From: Bacteroidaceae bacterium | GTDB lineage: Bacteria; Bacteroidota; Bacteroidia; Bacteroidales; Bacteroidaceae | Direction: 5' to 3' | Length of the DNA stretch: 64,000 nt | NCBI GenBank assembly: GCA_017447625.1 | Contig: JAFSNB010000024.1 | Span: forward strand, 1-64,000 | Shown here: piece after piece, positions 10,701-19,200 of the stretch | Layout of the letters: every line of letters starts with the position of its first letter | Numbering within the stretch: position 1 is the stretch's first letter | The notes under the pieces: model-generated | Seen by the model: only the letters and a program-made list of their open reading frames with translations | What the model was told of the DNA's origin: nothing | The model's database searches: none | Program-made: the position numbers and the translations under genes

Positions 10701-13206
10701 CAATGATGAGCCACAGTGGTATTACAACAATGATGGCACGTTAGCAGTAAGCAATTCTGTGAATAAGAACGATGATGCGTATCTATGGACTTGTTCCTAT
10801 GATGGCAATTATTGGACATTCGGTAACAAAGCCGGTGGCTACTTAGGATTTAAGGAAATATCCACCTCTCCTGAGAGCTATATCATTGGAACGGAAGTTG
10901 GTTCTCAAATGGTTGTTCGCCAGGGATGTGTCACAATGTTTGCCGTGAATGCACAAGGTGTCGGTAAATACTTAGTGATGGGTAGCGATGGACACTTTGA
11001 CCAATCGTCAATTGCAGGTTATAATAAGGTAACTACCGACTACAGCTCTGACTTTGTGTTTGTTGCATCAAATTCACTGGTTGTTGCAACCAACAATAGC
11101 GATGCAAATCTGAAAGCTTGCATAGACAGTCTGACGACTCTTTGCACCAAGGCCGACGCATACCACGCCAGCGTGGAGGCTCAGCTTGAAGAACTGCCGG
11201 TAGGCAAGGATTTGACAGCCGTTCTGATGAACCCGTCTTACAATCTTGGTGAGACCGGTTGGGTTGCCGACAACATGAAGCAGCAGGGCGGTGCAACAAT
11301 GGGTTGCGTAATCACCAGCTCGTATGAGAGTGACGGCGTTACTCTCTCTACCTTCGCAGAAAGCTGGAATGGCGGCGGTCAGCCCGTACAGGATGCTTCA
11401 ATCCGCCAGACCACCCGCGTTGAGTTGCCCGAAGGCACTTACGCTCTCGATGCAGACATTATAACTCAGAGCGCTGACGCTTTAGTTCAAAATGTGTTTA
11501 TGTTCATCTTAGTTACAGACGAGCAGACACAGGAGACCACAATGGTCAAGCAGCCTATCCGTGTTAACGGCGGTCAGCCAGGACACAGCCAGATGGTATT
11601 CAATCACAAGGGCGGTAAGCTGACCTTCGGCGTTTGCTACGAAAATACCAACGCCACATGGGTCGGAATGGATAACTGGAAGCTCTCTGTATCCACCGCT
11701 CCCAATGCAACAGACATCGCTATCCTCGCTCAGGCATACGAGCAGATGAAGGGTACCCAGGGCGATGTGCTCGGATGGAATCTGGAAACTAACCCGACGG
11801 GCCTTGCCGGAGTTATTTACACCAATGGCCATGTGACAGCAATAGACCTCGCAGGCTATGGACTCGACGGACAGTTCCCGTCAGCTCTGCTTATGCTCCC
11901 GCAGATCGAAAAGATTGATTTGCATAACAACGGCCTACAGGGTAGTTTAGATGCTTCTTTGGCTGCCCTGGCTCAGATGGCAGGCACCCAGACCCCGACA
12001 TCAGTCTTGAAGAAACTGAACATCTCGGACAATGATCTCTCGGGCAACATAGGCCTTATCGGAGCCGTCTGTCCGCAACTGACTCAGCTCCTGGCCGCCG
12101 ATAATCACATCAGCGGACTTATGCCAGCATTGCCTGAAGGCATTGACCAGAGCGACTTCAGTAAATTCGACTTGCGTAACCAGACGGTCAGCGAGCCATT
12201 TACGTTCAATATGGCAGAGACAGACATGCAGGCATTCCTTGAAGCTACGCCGACGCTTGTCACCTACCCGTTGCTCCAGAAGCAGGCAGAACTTGTCTCA
12301 ATGGAACTCAGAACGCTTGAAGAAGACGAATTCGAAAAGTATAACTCCGCTCTCTTAAAACTGTCAACGGAAGGAGCCGTTATATCAGACTTAGATCATG
12401 AGTATCGCGGTCCTATTTCGGCACAGTTTGAGTTAACACTTACGGAAGGACCTGTACAAGGTTCAACCCTCATGTGCAACCTCTTGTTTGCTCCTGGCGA
12501 TGCCAACCTCTCCGGTGCCGTGAATGTGTTTGACCTCCAGACCGACATCAACTACATCTTCGGTGATGAAGTGGAGATGTTCAACTTCACAGCTGCCGAT
12601 CTGTATGTTGACCGCAACATCAACGTTCAGGACATCGTACTCCTCGTTGACACGATTATGAGTCAGGAGGAAGAGACTCCTGCTGGAGTGAAGAGCTTCG
12701 ATCCTACCCTCATTGCAGAGGAGGAAGAGACCGAGACAGACGCACAACTGTTCTGGCGTGGACACGAACTGGTGCTCAGTTCTAAGGTTCCCGTGGCTGC
12801 AGCCGACATCCGCCTCTCTGCTGACGATGTTGAATGGAATATTCCTGGTTTCAACATAACGGCAAAGCACGGCAGGGCAATTATCTACTCTCTCGGAGGC
12901 TCCGAACTGCCAGCTGGTGAAACCGTGATTGCTACATCTCGCGGCGGCAACTCCGTAATCAGTTCAGCTGTCCTTTCCAATCGTAAGGCTAAGCCCGTAA
13001 GCGTAGGTATCGCTGGTAAGAGTATTCCTACTGGAATTGCAGGTATCGATGCTTCTGGCCAGTGGCGCATCGCTACCGTCGGCGGCACCCTTGTCGCTCA
13101 GGGCAACGGCAATGCTCAAGCCGCAAGTGCAGCAGCCCGCCTGCAAAAGGGTATATACATTATTAATATAGAAGGAAAATCCTCTGTTAAGTTCTCAATT
13201 AAATAA
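4723..13206 (+). CDS. Giant secreted multidomain protein with ricin-like, galactose-binding-like, helical, LRR and dockerin-like modules
   Basis: About 2827 residues with a signal peptide (MKQRLLTAALLLAATLAAWAQ). Residues about 30-160 (GGIYYIKNVGCGQYITGG...) resemble a ricin/beta-trefoil-like module. At least five jelly-roll-like modules share a QT..LPAGxYxL signature near residues 338, 635, 1325, 1640 and 2226. They alternate with helical FIVAR-like stretches. Leucine-rich repeats follow at about 2340-2485. At about 2590-2648 is a dockerin-like pair of calcium loops: DANLSGAVNVFD, then DLYVDRNINVQD. The C-terminus (KGIYIINIEGKSSVKFSIK) resembles the short sorting-type tails of Bacteroidales secreted proteins. 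No catalytic motif was recognised, so an adhesive, carbohydrate-binding or scaffold role is inferred. It is the first gene of a three-gene operon, 18 bases before the cohesin-like protein gene. Confidence 0.75.
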   Translation: MKQRLLTAALLLAATLAAWAQNWTAPVDPASGVDPVNGGIYYIKNVGCGQYITGGNSWSTQISVSSDGLPYMQLVVISANNGSYRLKLNGSFTTNGSGGTRTLTNTYLFRDGDQSGFIDRNNQAEWSWVFAKDNNGYYRIRSSNESGNFGNAANENAYAKEPGQAVVFNMTEGAVENVKYIEWEFIPVDLEVSGEDLQLYAARKTLYDEYVASVQRANTVGADISEAIANAETVYTNSNATIAQLEAATTAFKAAVNRAVYAAQFTGTPSNPQDVTSLCLVNPTFDNDIKGWTITVGGQNLQWQQRTDGNIDAAQNWVQITNFIEAWRPAPNALGDGTISQTIYGLPAGTYKLECDAMACLQGGEPSPEEAVENAYIFIQGENSEIREPIKSPNYQPKHWSVAFNNQDSDWLTFGLKVENTTANWISADNFKITFYGQEILTPAMVDLQGVIANANKAVLYKGQESLKSALQTAINDAQTVADSFGLTEDEYNAAKTSLETAMDAYNASVVSYSNLGQFINEKQNAYTTIATQEAAEPLIANLQTIYSEAQYNTAQLQEAMAKFDADMLRAALAARENTVFQSDLTDYLSNMSFANSIDQERYPNTSAEWQNETETTAYCTAYTTAEVWNQPRFNIFREISNMPAGKYVITVQGVYRETANVDNYNNYLNGDISGQAFFYANDQKANLANLASFAATDANSGWADVATNNEGNTVYVINNQSAANLLFNGEYKPETKQATQLRLTVNVAEGETLRFGIKGEELLDNAWVVWSDFRIYAAGTDSPENVTPETSLSNINIVATKEITIKQHPRTDYSSNTVLVDITDYEAKVGYPIDYVKNNLAAALFCGTFVSSESQIKGDVLSNTQTASQLGWWLGACQNELNEETGEVLITTWGETCKYFAEAYSIIEKDEQQPDGTTQKHYYLSCNIGQYPNALTVGQSCYHTAYIIFGNKAYAVKYTLNITDPSTTNFNELEIVGNTSVTMDQGPGYETGEFHLDVDAIASLLDCDVSELKVQYWKDSEYTLLTTNRSAKNDGAWLNADGTLGAFESAPVYVENPTANDYSVFASGNYENLVEVGQTYQVAFFLTNSELTKGYRVNVNINIVEKDYAKALAYIKNSESYRIYATLSNSKYYLTTNGILTDNKEDASLFTFTSVEANGTLYRIGWDLGCAFTNPTLTNGSNGDIVNNGYLNTNINNNRNDWERQVFFYNDEAFAVRATNANSANWGASTYWTIIDNGTLPEAGYSLDAAYVWHLEKDGENEYIDRDEAVAGITGAEGGLDVTQWIVNPTPTSSYEGWNWSATTTFDPGNNVAEYWQQSGASFSQTIPYLPAGYYILTAQAFTRTNMTAYLSMTVGEEENKVELATVAKAVVDSRAQANTWFNEGNGINEVRFQVPTSGEATIKLTADNTTSDYWLVWRGFTLRYVGIEGFDAFDQTLCPALLAEISQKATDASALLEQKMDAEVKTALEALITDAGDLANESYNVLVAFKKALLTGIQNANNSISYYKTLVPYITEAEEIVAKLDKFAAAKEAVAAHLNDMTTAYNGGTVTTEMVETWMGKATALARENMDWTSVDEGTDISFLIQNPHFKFGQYGPNESSTYYGNEESTPGWTLNSGAIKELRAATHNIEAWHQMFDFSQTLPNMPAGVYDLTLQGFVRHDNAEDTDKTYLYAGVSTRAIMQCTDQWNTEPIYYAGVEMLGDDHYDVEHQQEEGPSHWVDNGMTGSYYWFQTVNPNAVEQGGQEGDCYYTNHLKVVLAQDGNFTIGLHCDTNTDWVIWDNFQLKYLGNPASIYTESIYEKLNTLKDDIDASTMPTAATSQQLYYDMSEVADEAIASGKEENCLQAIEALDAAIATVQTTNAKAEELISKTNTISASVAAKHSSDRSVDVVIDEAYTYINKVKVFADVAAIQTLCDNLDASFAAFEAAEFNPDVITTLISELRTRQNEKVLNEELYQEIDAAVAQAQYLYDSMGAQIYAPQNGESYYIYCDNDEPQWYYNNDGTLAVSNSVNKNDDAYLWTCSYDGNYWTFGNKAGGYLGFKEISTSPESYIIGTEVGSQMVVRQGCVTMFAVNAQGVGKYLVMGSDGHFDQSSIAGYNKVTTDYSSDFVFVASNSLVVATNNSDANLKACIDSLTTLCTKADAYHASVEAQLEELPVGKDLTAVLMNPSYNLGETGWVADNMKQQGGATMGCVITSSYESDGVTLSTFAESWNGGGQPVQDASIRQTTRVELPEGTYALDADIITQSADALVQNVFMFILVTDEQTQETTMVKQPIRVNGGQPGHSQMVFNHKGGKLTFGVCYENTNATWVGMDNWKLSVSTAPNATDIAILAQAYEQMKGTQGDVLGWNLETNPTGLAGVIYTNGHVTAIDLAGYGLDGQFPSALLMLPQIEKIDLHNNGLQGSLDASLAALAQMAGTQTPTSVLKKLNISDNDLSGNIGLIGAVCPQLTQLLAADNHISGLMPALPEGIDQSDFSKFDLRNQTVSEPFTFNMAETDMQAFLEATPTLVTYPLLQKQAELVSMELRTLEEDEFEKYNSALLKLSTEGAVISDLDHEYRGPISAQFELTLTEGPVQGSTLMCNLLFAPGDANLSGAVNVFDLQTDINYIFGDEVEMFNFTAADLYVDRNINVQDIVLLVDTIMSQEEETPAGVKSFDPTLIAEEEETETDAQLFWRGHELVLSSKVPVAAADIRLSADDVEWNIPGFNITAKHGRAIIYSLGGSELPAGETVIATSRGGNSVISSAVLSNRKAKPVSVGIAGKSIPTGIAGIDASGQWRIATVGGTLVAQGNGNAQAASAAARLQKGIYIINIEGKSSVKFSIK

Positions 13207-13224
13207 CCTCTGCCTGATTCGACT

Positions 13225-16200
13225 ATGAAAACGAAACATTATATTCTATATGCGGTGGCTCTGCTCATGAGCATTGGCCTCGCTCACGCACAGAACGTCA
13301 ATAAGCTCTATATCCCAGAGCTGACGGCTCTGCCCGGAACCAACATCACAGTTCCCGTCTATGTGGATAACACGGACGAGCTGGTAGCGGTGCAGTTTGA
13401 CCTCACCGTTCCCGAAGGTTCTACAATCAACACCCAGTCGGCACAGCTCGCAAGCCTGCGAGCCGCCGACCACAGTGTGACCTTCCGCGCCATGGGTAAC
13501 AACACCTACAAGGCGCTGGTCTATTCTCCAACCAACGCATCCCTTAAGGGAAGTGCCGGAACGTTGCTGACAGTGGAAATGAGCGTCTCCCAGTCTTACA
13601 CGGTAGGGCAGGAGGGGTTAAGCATCACTCCCAGCAACGTGGTCCTCTCCATGCGCGACGGCTCGAACGTGGTCAGTGAGGCCTCTGCCGCCCAACTCAC
13701 CATTATCAAGGGTCCGGACCTCATGGTCACCGGCATAACGACAGATGCCACCACCTATCGCCCGTTGGGCGAAATGACTATCCACTGGAACGTGGTTAAT
13801 AACGGTCAGAAGCCGACACAGGCCGGCTGGACCGAGGAAGTCTCCATCGTCAATGCCAAAGGTAAGGTGACGAAGATTGCCACAGCCTCTGCTGACGAGA
13901 CCCTCAACGTAGGCCAGGCTATAGCTCGCCAGACCACAATCGTCCTGCCCGAGATTCTCGAAATGGACGGAGAAGCTAACATTCAGGTTGAGGTCGTTCC
14001 TCTTCCCACCACCGGCGAGAACGAAGCCGACCGCGCTAACAACAAGGCTCAGTCCGAGCAGGCTATCACTCTGACGAAGTACCTGAAGATGGAAATGTCT
14101 TCACCCGTAACGGAGCCGTTCTATGATATCTATGGCAACCGTCTGCCGGTGAAGATAACACGCACGGGCGACAACACCGTAGCACAGATTTTCACCATCA
14201 CCCCGTCACGCTCAGACAGCCGTCTTAAAATCCCCTCGGAGGTCACGATTGCCGCTGGCCAGTCTGCCACGACATTCTATATCGACCTGACAGACAACAA
14301 CGTTCTCGACGATGAGTCATTGGTTACAATCACCGTTAGCGGCTATGGGTACGATGCCGTACAGAGCGACCTTGAGGTCATTGATAACGAGCACCCGACT
14401 ATTACCGTAACGACTTCTAACAACGACCTGCACGAGGGCGACACCTTTACGTTGACATTCACCGTGGATCGCGCACCCGAGAATAACCTTGTTATCACTG
14501 TAAGTGACGACAGCCGCGGACGCTTCAGCTATCCAACAACTCTCACGATTCCTGCCGGACAGACCTCTGCCACTCTCAACGTGACAGCTGTCAATGACAA
14601 CGAGCCTCAGCTCGCAGCTATTTATGAGTTCACGGCAACAGCTTCTGGCTACAACTCCGGAAAGGTTGTGGCAACGCTCGACGACGACGATATGCCAGAA
14701 CTGGAATTCACTCTGGAGCCCACATCCGTGAAGGAGGACGACGGCATAATCTGTGTTCACGCATACGTACGCCGTACAGGTAAGATCTCGAACGTCGTGA
14801 CTATCCGTCTTTCCGACGATTCTAACGGTCAGATCTACTACGACCGCACGCAATATGAGATGCCGAAGGGCGCAGAGGTGATAGACTTCTACCTCGGTGT
14901 CAATGACGATAATCTCGTGAACGGAGACCGCACGGTGAACATCACAGCTGCCGTCTGGGTTTCGTCCTGCTCATGTAACGCTTCCGGCGAAAGCGCAGGC
15001 CACAAGACCGCACAGCTGACGATTCTTGACAACGACGCTCCGGCACTTGGAATCAGTAGCTCCAACCAAACTGTCAAAGAGGGTGAGAGCGTCACCGTCA
15101 CCGTGTCCCGAAACGACCAGACAACAGCCGACTCACCTCTGACCATCAACGTCACCACTGATGACGATGCAGCTTTTGCCTCGTTCAATCACACAGTGGT
15201 TATCCCTGCCGGCAGTATGTCTGCAACGCTGACCCTTAGAGCTCAGAGCAACGATGTGCAGAACGACAGCCGTGGCATTAGCATCATGGCAAGCGCCGAA
15301 GGATACAGCACAGCTACCACATTCGTCAACATCACAGACCAGACTCTGCCGGATGCAACTGTAACGCTGAGCGCCAACCCGTCGGAGGTGATTATCGAGG
15401 GCGACTTCGTGTTCAATATCTCCGTAAGCAACCAGGGAGCTGCACCGCTACCTGCCGGAACGGCTGTGAACTTCAGCGCCTTCAACGTGACGAAGAGTTT
15501 CGTTACCTCTGTACCCATAGTTGTTGGAGGTCATGAGAACTTCAAAGTCACGGTGAAAGCTCCGTCTGTGTTGGGTTATGCCACCTGTTATGCCGCTGTG
15601 AACGGCGACAACAAGGTGACAGAACTGAACACCTACAACAACACCGCTTCTGTCCGTGTGCGCACACTGTCTCCATTCACCGCCACCGTTCAGCTTGACA
15701 AGGATGTCTATGAAACCGGTGAAAGTGTTCAGATCAGCGGAACCCTCAGCGGACAGATGATAGAGAACGCCGATGTCGAAGTCTATGTAATCAATGAGGG
15801 CGGACGCCAGGTATTCACAACCAAGGCAGATGCAGAGGGCCACTTCACCGCAAGCTACACTCCCTACACCGCTCAGATTGGTCACTTTAAGGTGGGTGCC
15901 CGCTTCCCGAACGACAGTAAGGAGGACGAGATGGCAGGCTTCGAGATTTATGGTCTGCGTCGCACGAACGCAAACTATCCTATCCTGCATGATTTGGTTG
16001 TTGCCGGTAATAAGGTCAGCGGCTCTGTGGAATTCTACAATCCCAGCACTCTGAGTCTCACTGGCGCAAAGGCAGAAGTGACATCCAAGCCGGAGAATCT
16101 GACCTTCAACGTCAAGATCAACGAGACTCTGGCTGGCAACAGTTACACCAGACTGACTTACGACTTCACCCCCGAACAGGCTTCACCGACCGACGATTGG

Positions 16201-19200
16201 GAGATTGTTTCAATCAAGCTGACCACCGCTCAGGGTGTTACTCAGGAATTCCCCGTCCGCTTCCATGCCGTGAACCCGAAGGCAGACCTCAGAGCTTCCA
16301 CAAGTGAGATTAAGAGCACCATGCTCAAAGGCGGTTACTTCGATTACACCGTAACATTCACCAACAGAGGTCAGGGCGAGACTGGAACAATTTCTCTGTC
16401 TCTTCCGAACTTTGTCACCAGTCCCACTGGAACAACGATAGCTTCTCTGAAGCAGAACGAGTCTGCCAGCGCAGTGCTGCGCTTCACGCCGACCGAGGAC
16501 ATGCAGCTCAACTCTCCGCAGACTGGTCTGATAGCGTTCAACTGCACCAACGGCGACGGCGGCCGAATCAGCTATAATATGACTCCGGTATCCGATGCAA
16601 AGGGTACGCTTATCGTCGATGTAACAGATGAATACACTTATCTGACTGAAGACGGAAAGCACGTGGGTAACGCCACTGTTGAGGTGCTGAATCCTGTGAC
16701 CAATGCAACTGTTGCTACTGGTAAAACCAACAGAAACGGCATCTGCACCTTCCAACTGAACGAAGGTTACTATAAGATTAATGTATATGAGGCTTCTCAT
16801 GAAAGCATTGAACCGCTTACCAAATTGGTAAGTCCGGGTACTGAGAACAAAGTGAATGTTAATCTTTCAATCAGCGCAATCAAGGTGTCTTTGTCAGTGA
16901 AGGAGATTGAAATCGAGGATGAATATCTCATCACGACCAACGTCTCTTATCAGGCTAACCTGCCTGTGCCGACAATAGTGCTCTCGATGCCTGAAATCGA
17001 TGCAGAGAATCTGCAGCCGGGACAGTCGCTCTTCTTCAACGCCACCCTCACCAACCACGGTTTGGTCAAGGCTATCAACACCACGCTGAGTATGCCTGAA
17101 GACCTGAAGAACTTCATCTTCGAGCCTCAGGAGCCAAGTACAGATATTGAGATTCCCGCTCAGTCAGCTGTCACTATTCCTATCAAGGTGACCCGCAAGG
17201 GTGCCGACGGTGGTGAGGTGAAGGCCTTCGGCCCGCGCCGTGCCGCTGACATCAACGGCGATCCCTGTATTGTCAAGCTCAACCTGATTTACTACTGGAA
17301 GTGCGGCACCGACACCAAGTTCAACCAGTACGAACGCACACTGCGTATCGGAGCTTGCAAGATTTCCTCAACTTCAGCTGAACTCCCGTCGAGCTTTATT
17401 CCGTCTTCTTCATCTGGTAGCACCTCTTACGGTGGTTACAGCGGTGGCGGTGGCGGAGGCTATATAAGCGGCCCCTCTACTGGAAGCAACAATGCAACCT
17501 ATGGAGCTACTCAGAACACAAGCATCGTCAGCGTAACTGAGGAAACTGGCTGCGAACCCTGCCAGGCCGCTTTCATGCAGAAGATGACCAAGTGCGTCGT
17601 GAAGCGTCTGCCTCTCATCAAGGAGGTTCTGGGCTTCGTTGACGACGTACAGTGCGCATACGACGTGATCAACTCTGGCAGTTGGTGCTGGGTAGAACGT
17701 CTGCCGATTATCAGCAAGTTCGTGGAATACCGCGACTTCTACAAGGAGTGCATATCTCCGCTCTTCATGACTTGCGGCGGCGCTATGCCTGAAGGCAACG
17801 GACTCTTCTCCAACCGCACTCCGGGTGACGAGGACAGTGATATGCCTGCTTACATCATCCGCTATCAGGATAAGACCGTAGCTGCCACTAACGCCATCGC
17901 TGCCGCTATGCAGCAGGCTGATGAGGTTCTGGGTGACACCCTCTGGCACAAATACAACACCAATGTAATGTCAGACGTGGCCTTGAATATCAAGGGCCTG
18001 CTCGATGGTACTCTCGATGAGGAAGGATTCCTGCAGGCACGTCCGGACAGCGTTGATAGGCAACTCTATACCAACCTGTCAGAACGTCTGCTCAACACAA
18101 TCAATGGGTCCGCAGATGAGAATGTCATCAATCTCGATAACGTAAAGGCTCTGGAGCAGTACATAGTTAATGCACAGAATCTTGCAGACGAAATCCATAC
18201 TCCTCGCATCGGCGACTTCTATCAGAAGGCTGAGGAGGAAGTGATGGAAGGTCTCGATAAGGCAACGAAGAATGTCTGCGCTACCATCAGCCTCGAGTTT
18301 GAACAGCAGCTCGTGCTCACACGTCAGGCTTTCCGCGGAACACTGACAGTGGTCAACGGTCACGAGACTACCGCCATGTCCGACATCAAGCTTCATCTTG
18401 AGGCTCGCAACACCACCACAGGTGACGTTGCAACTGACGACATGATGGCAATCAAGTTTGAGACTAAGGACACCTTCGGCGGTGAGAACAACTTCACCGG
18501 AGGATGGACGCTGGCAGCCGGTGCCACCGGACGTGCAACGGCTCTGTTCGTACCCAGTGATCTTGCAGCTCCCGAGGCTCCGACGAAGTATGCTTTCGGC
18601 GGTTATCTGACTTACCACGATCCGTTCTCAGACTCCGAGGTTACCCGTCAGCTGACTCCTGTCGTTCTGACCGTCCGTCCGACAGCCAAGCTCGAACTCA
18701 CCTACTTCCTGCAGCGCGACGTCTATGCAGACGATCCGATGACTGATATAGTCGAAGAGAGCGAGCCTGCTGAGTTTGCACTGCTCGTGAACAACGTAGG
18801 CTTTGGCGAGGCAACCCGCGTACTGATGCTCACACAGCAGCCTACGGTTGTTGAGAACGAGCGCGAGGTTGACTTTAAGATGTACTTCGAGAGCGGCTCA
18901 GTCAACGGTAAGACCGAGTCTCCCAAGCTGGAGAACGGTGCCCTGAGCAGCGACTTCGGCAATATTGCTCCTCACTCCACAGCCTACGCACAGTGGTGGC
19001 TGAAGAGCAACCTGCTCGGTAAGTTCGAAACATACGAAGTTACGGCAGAGCATATACAGAAGGAATACAGCAGTCTCATTGATATGGACAAGCTCTCAAT
19101 CCACGAACTCATTCACAGTGTCAAGTTGAACGACGACAACCGCGTCGGCTTCATCGTGAACGATGACGAAGACGAGGATGACAAGGCAGACCACATCTAC

